DNA of 64,000 nucleotides from Pseudomaricurvus sp965656525 (GCA_965656525.1 CBFHKY010000002.1:128754-192753), one strand, 5' to 3'; positions 35,587 to 44,817 are shown, counted from the stretch's first letter. Notes: generated from the sequence alone by a model not told the origin. Made by a program: numbers and translations.

Positions 35587-35976
35587 ATGGAAAATACCTA
35601 TTTTCAATTTCATCGGCGCCTATTGAAAAACCTTGTAGCCGCCACTGAGCAACAGCTCCCGCAAGCGCACCGCAGCGAGGACGATCAAGCACTCATCGAA
35701 GCACTACGAACACTGGCTGATCGCGACAGCCTTTCCGAAGATTTCATTTCACTCGGACAATGGGCCATGTATCGTATTATTGCCGCCTACCCCGCTTTGA
35801 CTCCTCAAGTCCCCAGAGACCTTCTGTGGCTGTTTGGCGGCGAATGCCTACATTATATGCCCGACGATGAAATTGCTCGCTTCCAACGATTGGACGAGAG
35901 TCGCTTCGCGGCGGAGGATAATAACATTGAATTTGACTATGAAAAGGAACGCTTGAGAATTCTTGGTCTTCACTGA
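35587..35976 (+). CDS. Conserved hypothetical protein, 129 residues
   Basis: I do not recognise the family with certainty. The protein is acidic, soluble and mostly helical, without signal peptide or membrane segment. Conserved-looking blocks are FQFHRRLLKNLVAATEQQL, LSEDFISLGQWAMYRIIAAY and RDLLWLFGGECLHYMPDDEI, the last ending with an acidic cluster. Codon use and the strong reading-frame texture support a real gene. It is divergent from the ABC exporter operon and probably transcribed alone. Confidence 0.75.
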   Translation: MENTYFQFHRRLLKNLVAATEQQLPQAHRSEDDQALIEALRTLADRDSLSEDFISLGQWAMYRIIAAYPALTPQVPRDLLWLFGGECLHYMPDDEIARFQRLDESRFAAEDNNIEFDYEKERLRILGLH

Positions 35977-36100
35977 AGGATCTGGGGTTCTATTATTGCT
36001 TAAACATCACAAATCGCCATAGCTGTACCACTGCCTAACATTCACGCGTAGGTACAGCTGTACTCATGTCACCGATGGCTTCCAGAGCCAGAATTTAGAC

Positions 36101-36132
36101 GAAAAAAAACCTGGAAACCGAAGCAACCAGGC
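36101..36132 (-). terminator. Terminator of the Glu-Gly tRNA cluster
   Basis: CCTGG/CCAGG stem (36110-36114 with 36127-36131) with an inner GC(TTCG)GT tip, then eight T on the minus strand. It lies 24 bases after the last tRNA-Gly. Confidence 0.75.
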
Positions 36133-36154
36133 CAAAATCAAAAATACAAAAAAT

Positions 36155-36230
<76 letters not shown>

Positions 36231-36266
36231 AGATATCACACGACTGTAAGCCGATGACAATAAAGA

Positions 36267-36342
36267 TGGCGTCCCCTAGGGGAGTCGAACCCCTGTTACC
36301 GCCGTGAAAGGGCGGTGTCCTAGGCCTCTAGACGAAGGGGAC
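36267..36342 (-). tRNA. tRNA-Glu(TTC), copy 1
   Basis: 76 bases with CCA. Acceptor stem GTCCCCT/AGGGGAC; anticodon loop CTTTCAC gives TTC. Identical to the copy at 36622-36697. A 36-base spacer separates it from tRNA-Gly copy 1. Confidence 0.97.
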
Positions 36343-36543
36343 AAAAACTTTTACCGGCAAACTTCACCGTGAAAGCTTCTTTCCTAGGAAAGAAATCTCA
36401 GAGAATTCCTGAGCTTTCAAATATCTACACCATGTACTACTACACACGTACTATCAGTGCTGGAAAACATTACAATGAATTCTGCCAAGAATGTTGTAAT
36501 GCTCACCCTATGTTTAGCTGATGCACTGCTAAACATTTTAAAT

Positions 36544-36619
<76 letters not shown>

Positions 36620-36621
36620 AT

Positions 36622-36697
36622 TGGCGTCCCCTAGGGGAGTCGAACCCCTGTTACCGCCGTGAAAGGGCGGTGTCCTAGGCCTCTAGACGAAGGGGAC
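36622..36697 (-). tRNA. tRNA-Glu(TTC), copy 2
   Basis: Same 76-base sequence as copy 1. First gene of the cluster; its 5' end is about 48 bases after the predicted transcription start. Confidence 0.97.
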
Positions 36698-36751
36698 CCA
36701 GTATTACTTCTACGTCAAAAATAGTCTTGTTGGCCGTCAGAAGTGGGGCGC

Positions 36752-36780
36752 ATTCTAAGTAGCGGGGGCACGCCTGTCAA
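36752..36780 (-). promoter_or_regulatory. Strong sigma70 promoter of the tRNA cluster
   Basis: Minus strand: consensus -35 TTGACA (36775-36780), exactly 17 bases, -10 TAGAAT (36752-36757), then the discriminator GCGCCCC typical of stable-RNA promoters under ppGpp control. It drives Glu-Gly-Glu-Gly. Confidence 0.9.
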
Positions 36781-36994
36781 CAAACAATTAAACTTTTTTT
36801 CATTTTCTATAACAAGCACTTAGCTCGGTGAGGGATGTACAGAAACCTTGTGATTTCAAGACTTTATGTGAATAAGGCGCAACTTAAGCAATCTCGACCT
36901 ATACTCACAAAGAGCCTAGCTGGATAAGTACTCCAGATTTTGTCCGAGTTGTCGATATTCCTGTTACACCGCCTACATCGAGCCCATACGTCTT

Positions 36995-37786
36995 ATGTCA
37001 TCTAGTACTGTCATTGCCTTTATCATTGTTCTTTTGATTGCACTGGTCTCTTATGCCTTTGTCTCGCAAACCTTAGAGCGCAAGCGTAAACAAAGACAGC
37101 GCCTACTAACGGGGCTTAAGCAACGCTGGAAGGACTTCAAGTATATGGCAAGCGGTTTTCCGGAGGGTTTCCTACCCAAGGAGCTATACCTTCTGGTGCA
37201 TCGTAGCCTGATAGACATTTGCGAACAACTGATCGCCCTAGAGCCAAAAACCAAGGAATACACAAACGCTCTATCGGTATACACCCAGCAATACCAAAAT
37301 ATTCAGAGCCGCCCACCACTGCAAGGGCGAGTCAGTTTAGATAACCCTCAACAAATTCAAGAAATTAAAACGCTGTTACAGGGGTTGAATGGCTTTGTGA
37401 ATAGCCAGCACAAGCGCGGACGCTTAAGTGCAGCGCAACATTCACAGTACGAACAACAAATCAGACAGTTGGTCGCACAGGTTACCGTTGATACCTATTT
37501 AATTAGCGCCAAACAAGCTGCCGGCCAAGAAAAGCTGCGTCTAGCCATTCACTATTTCCTACTCGCTAAAAAGCTTCTCATTAAAGAAGATGCCAGCACC
37601 AACCATCACGAGCAAATCCAAAGTATCGACGAAAAATTACGTCTATTGGAGCAGCAGCTAACAGAACAAGATCAACTGGCACCCCAGGCCACCAAGCCGG
37701 ACACACAAGAGTCGGTTTCAAACGAATGGGACGAGTTCACGAATGAAACCAGTGACGGGTGGAAAAAGAAAGCCATTTACGACTAG
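36995..37786 (+). CDS. Membrane-anchored hypothetical protein, 263 residues
   Basis: Unknown function. One N-terminal membrane helix (TVIAFIIVLLIALVSYAFVS, residues 5-24) is followed by a very basic stretch (RKRKQRQR), so the body should face the cytoplasm. The rest is helical with many Q, L and K residues. A long helical region at about 115-220 (LLQGLNGFVNSQHKRGRL, EKLRLAIHYFLLAKKLLI) resembles helical-bundle repeats. It ends in an acidic, disordered-looking tail with WDEF and DGWKKK. The preceding 297 bases hold the tRNA promoter on the other strand and no clear promoter for this gene. Confidence 0.75.
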   Translation: MSSSTVIAFIIVLLIALVSYAFVSQTLERKRKQRQRLLTGLKQRWKDFKYMASGFPEGFLPKELYLLVHRSLIDICEQLIALEPKTKEYTNALSVYTQQYQNIQSRPPLQGRVSLDNPQQIQEIKTLLQGLNGFVNSQHKRGRLSAAQHSQYEQQIRQLVAQVTVDTYLISAKQAAGQEKLRLAIHYFLLAKKLLIKEDASTNHHEQIQSIDEKLRLLEQQLTEQDQLAPQATKPDTQESVSNEWDEFTNETSDGWKKKAIYD

Positions 37787-37844
37787 GCAACTACCCTCAT
37801 CACGAAAGATAAAGCCAACTCAACCATTTATTTATTCGGATCGA

Positions 37845-38603
37845 CTATTGAGTGTCTAGCCGTGCACTTAGGGCCGACAGAAAACTCTGGATTCTAGCGG
37901 CGTTAGCGCCGATATCCCCAAGCCCAACACGCGAAGCAGAGCGCATATCTACTGCACTACCACCGTCTACCTCTGTCACACGGATAATCACATCGTCTTT
38001 GAAACCCATCAACGCTGTTTCAGACACAGCTTCAACCTCGCCTTGAACCGTATCTTGTCGCAATACCTCCCAGTCTCGCTCATTAACAATCTGAACAACC
38101 GCATCAAAGACCTTAGCTGGAGACGCATCAATAAATTGTGTTTTCACATTTGGGTAATGTTTGCGCTGTAGTTCAGACACTTCTCCCCCTGCGTACGTCA
38201 ATGAGTTTTGGTTTGCTTGACGATCAGAAGCCGCAGCTTGGAACACAGGTACTCGCTTAAAATCAGTGGTGATATCGTGGATAGGAGGCGCCCCTGTTTT
38301 GGACCCGACAGTCGCAAACATGACCAATGGTGGTAGCCCAGCCAATAACAGAACACCAACCAAAGGCAGTCGTGAGCCAGAGGCACCTCGAAAAAATGAC
38401 CACAAGAGCAACAAAAAAGCCACCAGCCCCAATACAAAAAGCCCCCCTATCGATACAGCCAATGCTCCCGAAAGCACCGGAAACCCCCACCATTCCAGTT
38501 TATGGCCAGCAATTGCCACCACTAATACAAGCAACAGACTGACTTGCACAAAAAGCAATCCGGTTATGAATTTTGCGCTTTTACGGCGATTTAGATCTGA
38601 CAT
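37845..38603 (-). CDS. DUF1499-domain membrane protein
   Basis: 252 residues. Three hydrophobic segments lie in the first 110 residues (LLFVQVSLLLVLVVAIAG, VSIGGLFVLGLVAFLLLLWS, LVGVLLLAGLPPLVMFATVG). A periplasmic or cytoplasmic DUF1499 domain spans about 140-248, with the family pattern KTQFIDASPAKVFDAVVQIV and SETALMGFKDDVIIRVT. The end reads SRVGLGDIGANAARIQSFLS, the typical SRxGxxDxGxNAxRI motif. Function unknown. An AGAGG lies nine bases before the ATG. Confidence 0.85.
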   Translation of the reverse strand: MSDLNRRKSAKFITGLLFVQVSLLLVLVVAIAGHKLEWWGFPVLSGALAVSIGGLFVLGLVAFLLLLWSFFRGASGSRLPLVGVLLLAGLPPLVMFATVGSKTGAPPIHDITTDFKRVPVFQAAASDRQANQNSLTYAGGEVSELQRKHYPNVKTQFIDASPAKVFDAVVQIVNERDWEVLRQDTVQGEVEAVSETALMGFKDDVIIRVTEVDGGSAVDMRSASRVGLGDIGANAARIQSFLSALSARLDTQ

Positions 38604-38730
38604 GAAAGATTGCCTCTATTGTTATGCTTTTCAATCGACTGCTCATCTTGTGAATGCTCAGGCATTACCAGTAACGCTCTCTGGGCCTTCGATCACACAG
38701 ACAGCTTTAGAGCGTTGTTACATTACATTG

Positions 38731-39411
38731 TTACATTACATTTGTTGTGAACGATAATATTCGACTGATATGAGCGTAGCATCGCCCCGACTCAGCGTGC
38801 CATTGATCAAACGCCTCTTGCACTGCCTGCAGTGACTTTTTGGACGTGGGCATTTTATCCACGACCCCTTCTGATTTAAGCACGCTGACTACATCATCGG
38901 TGAGAACAAACGTATCTTTGCCGACCATGCGCAAAAACCTAGCCCCTGACTGACCTCCCATCTGAGTACCATGCTTTTTAATTTGAGCCCACAACTCAAC
39001 AAGTTCGCTTTCTGGCCAACCAGCTAACCAGCGACCAAAGCCGCCCTCGGCTCTAGCAACATCCAGCATCCACACAGCGTTGGCACGCACCGCTTTAATT
39101 TTGCCAAAGTGACGAATAATGCGATCGTTACGCAGCTGAGCCTCCAGTGCTTCATCGCTCATCATAGCAACACGCATAGGGTCAAACCCGTAAAAAGCTT
39201 CTTCAAAAGCTGGCCACTTCGCGTCAACCATAGCGTGTTTTAGACCCGCTCGAAAAATACGTCGACTCATCATCGAAAGATAGCGATCGTCCGGCATGGC
39301 CACCAATTCACGTGGCGTTAAAATTCGAGGCAACTGTGACTCCACCCTTGACTCGCCACCCTTGTGAAGCACTGCAGTCGCATAAAAGCTCTCGAACGAT
39401 CTCAGCTTCAC
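38731..39411 (-). CDS. DNA-3-methyladenine glycosylase I family protein
   Basis: Removes alkylated bases such as 3-methyladenine in base-excision repair. 226 residues, with the Tag-type helical fold: YLSMMSRRIFRAGLKHAMVD (about 44-63), WPAFEEAFYGFDPMRVAMMS, DRIIRHFGKIKAVRANAVWM. The zinc-snap cysteines and histidines of E. coli Tag are not obvious, so it belongs to the diverged COG2818 subgroup. The GTG start overlaps the msrB stop (GTGA). Near its 3' end and beyond is a 13-base tandem duplication of TTACATTACATTG. Confidence 0.82.
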   Translation of the reverse strand: MKLRSFESFYATAVLHKGGESRVESQLPRILTPRELVAMPDDRYLSMMSRRIFRAGLKHAMVDAKWPAFEEAFYGFDPMRVAMMSDEALEAQLRNDRIIRHFGKIKAVRANAVWMLDVARAEGGFGRWLAGWPESELVELWAQIKKHGTQMGGQSGARFLRMVGKDTFVLTDDVVSVLKSEGVVDKMPTSKKSLQAVQEAFDQWHAESGRCYAHISRILSFTTNVM

Positions 39412-39842
39412 GAATTGGTTTCCGGTTTGAGTTGAATTGATGCCGAGTTGATACAGTAGCGCAGTCCTGTTGGCGCAGGGCCATCATTAAACACGTGCCC
39501 TAAATGGCATCCGCACCGGCGACACATCACTTCGGTACGCAACATTCCAAGAGAGACGTCACGCTCTTCTTCAATGACCTCTTCGTCGAGCGGCTGAAAG
39601 AAACTGGGCCAACCACAGCCTGCGTCAAACTTTGCCTGTGAAGCAAATAAGGGCTCACCGCAACAGCGACAGTGATATTCACCTGCGGTGGTGGTCTGCC
39701 AGTATTCCCCAGTGAATGCACGCTCAGTGCCCTTTTCTCGGCACACATGATATTGGTCAGGGGTTAACTGTTCACGCCAAAGCTCATTATTCTTTAAATC
39801 GTCATTCTTGAGGTCATCGTTTTTTTTCATATGATCTGCCAT
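39408..39842 (-). CDS. msrB: Peptide methionine-R-sulfoxide reductase MsrB
   Basis: Reduces R-methionine sulfoxide in proteins. I place the start at the ATG at 39842, close behind GAGG, giving 144 residues; ATGs ten codons upstream and four downstream are possible. The N-terminus has an odd KNDDLKNDDLKNNEL duplication. The core is FTGEYWQTTTAGEYHCRCCG, FDAGCGWPSFFQP, then CRRCGCHLGHVFNDG. The CxxC pairs bind zinc. The catalytic cysteine is in GLRYCINSAS. Cotranscribed with the glycosylase gene; both are repair functions. Confidence 0.94.
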   Translation of the reverse strand: MADHMKKNDDLKNDDLKNNELWREQLTPDQYHVCREKGTERAFTGEYWQTTTAGEYHCRCCGEPLFASQAKFDAGCGWPSFFQPLDEEVIEEERDVSLGMLRTEVMCRRCGCHLGHVFNDGPAPTGLRYCINSASIQLKPETNS

Positions 39843-39987
39843 AATCCTCGTTTGGTTTTTCGCTCGTCTCATCCCTGTATGACAAGGTCAAAAACCAGTA
39901 GCTATGATTGAATTAAGGGTCGGATTGAATCAATGGCCATGCTTTTTGAACACGTGCCAATCCTAAGCCCTACTTGAACTCTATACG

Positions 39988-41217
39988 ATGGTAATGCAAA
40001 TGCAGCGCATTAATAAATCTCACAAGCTCGATGACGTGTGTTACGACATCCGCGGGCCTGTTTTAGAACACGCTAACCGCCTAGAAGAAGATGGGCATCG
40101 AATCCTGAAACTGAACATTGGCAACCCGGCCCCGTTCGGCTTTGATGCGCCAGATGAAATCATTCAAGACGTGATAGCCAACCTACGCGGCGCTCAAGGC
40201 TACTGCGAGTCCCACGGCTTGTTTTCTGCGCGCAAAGCCATCATGCAAGAATGCCAACAACTGCAAATACCCAATATAGAGATTAACGACATTTTCTTAG
40301 GTAACGGCGCCAGTGAATTGATCGTTATGTCTATGCAGGCATTACTGAACAATGGTGACGAGGTGCTCATTCCCTCCCCTGACTATCCATTGTGGACAGC
40401 TGCTGTCAACCTCGCTGGCGGCAGGCCCGTACATTATGTGTGTGACGAAGAGGCTGATTGGTTCCCCGATATTGACGACATTAAGTCCAAAATCAGCCCC
40501 AACACCAAAGGGATTGTGGTCATAAACCCCAACAACCCAACAGGTTCTGTCTACAGCCAAGAACTTCTTGAGCAAATTGTTGAGCTGGCGCGTGAACACA
40601 ACTTGGTTATTTTTGCCGATGAAATTTACAGCAAAATCCTCTACGAAGATGCCACCTTTATCCCTATGGGGCGACTCGCGACCGACGACGTGCTGTGTGT
40701 TAGCTTTAACGGTTTATCCAAGTCATACCGCTTAGCGGGCTTCCGCTCTGGCTGGATGATCATCAGCGGCGCAAAGCACCAAGCCAAAAGCTACATCGAA
40801 GGTATTGAGATGCTGTCGTCTATGCGACTGTGTGCCAATGTGCCCGCCATGTTTGCCATTCAAACCGCACTCGGGGGCTACCAGAGCGTGAACGAGCTGA
40901 TCGCTCCCGGAGGCCGTTTGCGCGAACAGAGAGACATGGCTTGGCAGCGTATTAACGACATCCCCGGTATCAGTTGTGTAAAGCCAAAAGGCGGACTGTA
41001 TCTGTTCCCTAAAATTGATTTGAATGTGCATAAAATTCACAACGACCGTCAACTGGTGCTGGACTTTTTGATACAGGAAAAAATTCTTTTGGTCGAAGGC
41101 ACTTCGTTTAACTGGGTACAGCCGGATCATTTTCGTATTGTATTTTTACCTCGCGCCGACGAGCTGGATCGTGCTATCACCCGCTTTGGTGAGTTCATAG
41201 GCCGCTATGTCCAATAG
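39988..41217 (+). CDS. alaA: Alanine-synthesising aminotransferase AlaA (YfbQ type)
   Basis: PLP aminotransferase that makes alanine from pyruvate and glutamate. 409 residues, class I fold. It matches E. coli AlaA throughout: VCYDIRGPVLEHANRLEEDG near the start, KLNIGNPAPFGFDAPDE (about 40-56), INPNNPTGSVYSQELL, FADEIYSKILYED, and the PLP lysine in SFNGLSKSYRLAGFRSGWM (about 240). The first residues (MVMQMQRINKS) offer three ATGs; the third fits E. coli length best, but no SD decides. The upstream gene msrB is divergent. Confidence 0.95.
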   Translation: MVMQMQRINKSHKLDDVCYDIRGPVLEHANRLEEDGHRILKLNIGNPAPFGFDAPDEIIQDVIANLRGAQGYCESHGLFSARKAIMQECQQLQIPNIEINDIFLGNGASELIVMSMQALLNNGDEVLIPSPDYPLWTAAVNLAGGRPVHYVCDEEADWFPDIDDIKSKISPNTKGIVVINPNNPTGSVYSQELLEQIVELAREHNLVIFADEIYSKILYEDATFIPMGRLATDDVLCVSFNGLSKSYRLAGFRSGWMIISGAKHQAKSYIEGIEMLSSMRLCANVPAMFAIQTALGGYQSVNELIAPGGRLREQRDMAWQRINDIPGISCVKPKGGLYLFPKIDLNVHKIHNDRQLVLDFLIQEKILLVEGTSFNWVQPDHFRIVFLPRADELDRAITRFGEFIGRYVQ

Positions 41218-41342
41218 TTATTATCACGGTGCTGGGCGGGCCTGAACATATAATGCTCAGCAAAATGACGACTGCGGCCGAGAGTCGTCATTTTCTCTAC
41301 CCCCATGATCATTGTCACAAACACCAGTACTGGAAGTACTCA

Positions 41343-41795
41343 ATGAGCGACATTCACATCGAGGATTTTTACAAAGACGCCGGTAGAATTTTATTACAAC
41401 TCTATCGTGCTTTCCCGCGCAAAACCCTCTTGTTGATTGAAGATATTTCTGGCCCAGACCACCCCGATGAATACGGCCTTCATAGCCTGCGTCACCAGTC
41501 TTGCTTCAGTACAGCCATCTGGTTATCCGAAGCAGGCTACTTGCATTATGCCGATACCTTGCGCCAAGAGGGGCTAGATCAAGTAGTGCTGAGCCATAAA
41601 GCCTTTACGCTATTGTCGTCTCAAGCCCCCTGGCTTGAGAACAACAATACCGAGCTAAAAAACTTACCTCCGTCGGTACAGGCAGCTCGCCAGAGTAACG
41701 TACACCAATTACGTGAAGCCATAAAAGAAGGCGCATCTGCCGATATCCGCCAAGTCATGCACCAACTGTTGCTGCAAGCCAAGCACCATGTTTAG
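41343..41795 (+). CDS. Conserved hypothetical protein, 150 residues
   Basis: Start at the ATG at 41343 (MSDIHIEDFYKDAGRILLQL), with GGAAG upstream. The middle part (HSLRHQSCFSTAIWLSEAGY, LHYADTL, VVLSHKAFTLLSS) has the helix-helix-strand texture of a small winged-helix domain; this is only a fold guess. No signal peptide, membrane segment or metal motif. Same strand as alaA, 125 bases downstream. The thiamine promoter starts 33 bases past its stop. Confidence 0.72.
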   Translation: MSDIHIEDFYKDAGRILLQLYRAFPRKTLLLIEDISGPDHPDEYGLHSLRHQSCFSTAIWLSEAGYLHYADTLRQEGLDQVVLSHKAFTLLSSQAPWLENNNTELKNLPPSVQAARQSNVHQLREAIKEGASADIRQVMHQLLLQAKHHV

Positions 41796-41827
41796 AGTGG
41801 TGGCATCAATATCCATGCTATCCGAGC

Positions 41828-41856
41828 TTGTGACAAAGACTGACAAGCCCTAGAAT
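41828..41856 (+). promoter_or_regulatory. Promoter of the thiamine salvage operon
   Basis: -35 TTGTGA (41828-41833), 17-base spacer, -10 TAGAAT (41851-41856). The predicted start falls at about 41863, exactly at the beginning of the TPP aptamer. Confidence 0.8.
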
Positions 41857-41860
41857 GGCG

Positions 41861-41966
41861 CCTTCCTAAGGGGGGGCTCACGCCTGAGATGCTGAGCCTG
41901 TGCCAAAAACGCACAGCGCTGCAGACCCTTTGAACCTGATCCGGACAATACCGGCGTAGGGATAGG
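41861..41966 (+). promoter_or_regulatory. TPP riboswitch (THI element) 1
   Basis: Thiamine pyrophosphate aptamer. It holds the conserved CTGAGATGCTGAG (P2/P3 region) and CCCTTTGAACCTGAT, then CCGGACAATACCGGCGTAGG with the P4/P5 stem. TTCCTA (41863-41868) pairs with TAGGGA to close P1. High TPP should lower expression of the TonB receptor and following transport genes. Confidence 0.95.
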
Positions 41967-42020
41967 GTTTTGCAAAACAATGGATTGCTTTGCGCCTTTC
42001 ATGATACGCACTGAATCCGG

Positions 42021-42041
42021 GTCTCTTTCCAACAAAGAGGC
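42021..42041 (+). promoter_or_regulatory. SD-sequestering hairpin of riboswitch 1
   Basis: GTCTCTTT (42021-42028) pairs with AAAGAGGC (42034-42041) around CCAAC: eight pairs, one G-U. The SD AAGAGG of the receptor gene lies in the 3' arm, five bases before the ATG. The 5' arm also belongs to GGGTCT (42019-42024), which can instead pair with AGACCC (41923-41928) in the aptamer. Confidence 0.7.
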
Positions 42042-42045
42042 CAAT

Positions 42046-44175
42046 ATGCACCTTTTATCTGCATCTAAAAAAACCTTTCCTAAGTCTCTACTCGCGTTAA
42101 GCTTAGCGGCTGCCGCCGGCGCCTCTCATGCCTCCAGCGCTCTACCAGAAGTCAATGTCACGGCTGATTTTCGCGAAGCCAGTGTTGTTGATATCCCTTC
42201 GAGCATTACGGTAATCAGCGAAAAAACCATTGCCGATCGCAGCGCCACCCACCTTGAAGAACTGCTCAATGTCGCCCCAAATGTGAATTTTTCCAGTGGA
42301 GCTTCCCGTGGTCGTTTTTATCAAATTCGCGGCATTGGTGCACGCAGTCAATACAAAGAACCTCTAGATTCCTCCGTGGGATTGGTTGTAGATGGTATCG
42401 ACTTTTCTAACTTAGGCTTGGCCGCAGGCTTAATGGATGTTGACCAGGTTGAAGTGTTACGCGGTCCACAGGGTACCCGCTATGGTTCCAACGCTATGGC
42501 TGGCATGATCAACATAAAAACCCAAGACCCGACTGACACTTTTGAAGGGAAGGTGAATGCTACTCTTGGTAACTACGGCACATCCACACTAGGAGCGGTA
42601 CTCAGCGGTGGATTAAGCGAAACCGTCAACGGTCGCCTAGCAGCACAACGCCATCGCAGTGATGGCTACATGGAAAATGACTTCCTCGGTCGCGATGACA
42701 TCAGCAACATCAATGAAACAGCTGTTCGCGCCAAGATTCAATGGCAAACCACTGACGACCTCACCACAGAGGTCGGTCTAACTTACCTGAATATAGATAA
42801 CGGTTACGACGCCTTCTCTCTCACTCATGATCGCCACACTCGTTCAGACCAACCCGGTGAAGATAAGCAGGAATCTACCGCCTTATCGGTTAAATTCACT
42901 TGGGACGGTAGCGACACTTATCTCTTAGAGGTACTGAGTGGTTTTGAGCATTCCGCCATGAATTACAACTTCGATTGGGACTGGTCCGATTGGAACAGCG
43001 TAGGGGTAAGGGGCTTTGAACAAAACCGCCGCAAACGAGACGCTACCACTCTTGATGTCCGCGCTCTATCTAAGCCGGGACAGCAGTTTTTAGGTGCAGG
43101 CTGGGTCGCGGGAGTTTATGTTTATGACCGAACTGTAGACTTTAACTACCTGGATGATTCTGATTACTACGGTGCATCAAGCTCAATGTTTACCAGCGAT
43201 TTCGACAGCCGCCGTTATGCCACTTACGGCGAGCTTGAGTGGCCACTGAACGATCGCCTAAATGTCACACTGGGCGCACGTTTTGAACGTTTTGATAACG
43301 AATATAACGACACCTACGATGTGAGTGGTAACACAGCAGATAATTTATGGGGAGGGAGCGTATCCATCGATTATCTACTGACAGATAACACCATGATTTA
43401 CGCCACGCTTAGCCGCGGCTACAAAACGGGTGGTATCAATACCGACGCCATGGCAAAAGCACTTTCGAGTGGAGATCCGGCTACTATTGCCTTCCTCAAC
43501 CAGAACCTAAACTATGATGCCGAGAAGCTCGACAATTTAGAAGTGGGTCTCAAGGGCAGCTACCTAGATGACACCCTTACAGCGAACCTTTCAGCGTTTT
43601 ATATGGACAGAAAGGAGATGCAAGCGAAGGTCTCTCTGGAAATCGCTACCGCTAACTGGACAGAGTACCGCACCAACATTGAAGGCGGGAAAAACCTTGG
43701 TATGGAGCTGGAGCTAAACTGGACCGCCTCTGACCAACTGACATTGTTCGGAAGCTTTGGGTTACTGAATACCGAACTGGGTGATCTAGTTATTGAAGAT
43801 GTGGATACTGGCAATTACGTAAGTCAGGATGGCCGTGACCAAGCCCACGCTCCATCGTATCAGTATAATGTGGGTACAACCTTTACCCCCACATCTAGCT
43901 TAGCGTTTACCCTACAAGCGGATGGCAAAGACGCATTCTACTTTTCAAACAGTCATGACCAGCAGTCAGAAAGCTATACCTTGATACACACCAACATCAC
44001 TTACACTCATCAAGATCTAACGTTTTCTCTGTGGGCGCGTAACCTGACTGATGAAGACTATGAAACTCGTGGCTTCTATTGGGCTAACAATCCCAACAAT
44101 GGCTGGATTAACGAATCCTACACTCAGCTTGGCGAACCACGCACCTTTGGTGTAAGTCTGACTTACACCCTTTAA
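42046..44175 (+). CDS. TonB-dependent receptor, probably for thiamine or a precursor
   Basis: Outer membrane active transporter. Start at the ATG at 42046, with AGAGG five bases upstream; 709 residues. Signal peptide MHLLSASKKTFPKSLLALSL and following, ending about SHASS. TonB box LPEVNVTADF. Plug domain about 40-160, including VEVLRGPQGTRYGSNAMAG. The barrel fills the rest and ends REPTFGV-like with PRTFGVSLTYTL. The TPP riboswitch and the three downstream genes (PnuT, thiamine-binding protein, ThiK-like kinase) point to thiamine or a thiamine moiety as ligand. Such TPP-controlled receptors are known in other gammaproteobacteria and Bacteroidetes (established genomics; ligand here is inferred). 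Confidence 0.88.
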   Translation: MHLLSASKKTFPKSLLALSLAAAAGASHASSALPEVNVTADFREASVVDIPSSITVISEKTIADRSATHLEELLNVAPNVNFSSGASRGRFYQIRGIGARSQYKEPLDSSVGLVVDGIDFSNLGLAAGLMDVDQVEVLRGPQGTRYGSNAMAGMINIKTQDPTDTFEGKVNATLGNYGTSTLGAVLSGGLSETVNGRLAAQRHRSDGYMENDFLGRDDISNINETAVRAKIQWQTTDDLTTEVGLTYLNIDNGYDAFSLTHDRHTRSDQPGEDKQESTALSVKFTWDGSDTYLLEVLSGFEHSAMNYNFDWDWSDWNSVGVRGFEQNRRKRDATTLDVRALSKPGQQFLGAGWVAGVYVYDRTVDFNYLDDSDYYGASSSMFTSDFDSRRYATYGELEWPLNDRLNVTLGARFERFDNEYNDTYDVSGNTADNLWGGSVSIDYLLTDNTMIYATLSRGYKTGGINTDAMAKALSSGDPATIAFLNQNLNYDAEKLDNLEVGLKGSYLDDTLTANLSAFYMDRKEMQAKVSLEIATANWTEYRTNIEGGKNLGMELELNWTASDQLTLFGSFGLLNTELGDLVIEDVDTGNYVSQDGRDQAHAPSYQYNVGTTFTPTSSLAFTLQADGKDAFYFSNSHDQQSESYTLIHTNITYTHQDLTFSLWARNLTDEDYETRGFYWANNPNNGWINESYTQLGEPRTFGVSLTYTL

Positions 44176-44197
44176 GAAAAACCTTTAGGAACCACTC

Positions 44198-44779
44198 ATG
44201 GCCACCATGACACTGATCGAAATCTTAGCAACAGCGGCCAATTTGCTGTTTATCATTCTGCTGATTAAAGATCGTGTTATCAGCTGGCCATTTGGTATTG
44301 CTGGCTCGGCCATGAGTGTGTTTTTATTTCTCGATGCTCACCTCTATTCAGAAGCCATTCTCTACAGTTTTTACGCCGTGTTCGGTGTGTGGGGCTGGAT
44401 TCGTTGGCACCAACGCCAGAATCATAATCCGGTGTTACGCATGCAGCTACCTCAGCATCTAGTCATGGTTGCTAGTTGCTGCACCTTGGGGCTGGCTCTG
44501 GGCTACTACTTCGACAACCACTCTGATGCGGCACGGCCGTACATTGATGCTTTTAGTACGGCATTCAGCTTTGGTGCCACCTACCTTGAAGTCAAAAAAG
44601 TGTTAGAGGCTTGGGGCTATTGGCTGATACTAAATGCTATTTCTATCTGGCTGTATCAAGATCGCTCGTTGGATATTTACGCCGCCCTGATTGCGCTCTA
44701 CACCGTATTGTCTGTGTGGGGGCTTGTGAGATGGTATCGTGAGTACCAGTTACAACAGCACCAAAGACAAGACACCTAA
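44198..44779 (+). CDS. pnuT: PnuC-family transporter, PnuT-like thiamine permease
   Basis: Inner membrane facilitator. 193 residues with about seven hydrophobic segments (LATAANLLFIILLIKDRVIS, GIAGSAMSVFLFLDAHLY, YALFGVWGW-like FYAVFGVWGWIRW). The WGWIRW motif and the final VLSVWGLVRWYREY are the paired tryptophan motifs of PnuC. TPP-regulated PnuC paralogues are called PnuT and carry thiamine, whereas PnuC carries nicotinamide riboside. AGGA precedes the ATG; 22 bases after the receptor gene. Confidence 0.85.
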   Translation: MATMTLIEILATAANLLFIILLIKDRVISWPFGIAGSAMSVFLFLDAHLYSEAILYSFYAVFGVWGWIRWHQRQNHNPVLRMQLPQHLVMVASCCTLGLALGYYFDNHSDAARPYIDAFSTAFSFGATYLEVKKVLEAWGYWLILNAISIWLYQDRSLDIYAALIALYTVLSVWGLVRWYREYQLQQHQRQDT

Positions 44780-44817
44780 CCGACCACTTTTCGTCACCCG
44801 TTTATCAGGAATTTATC

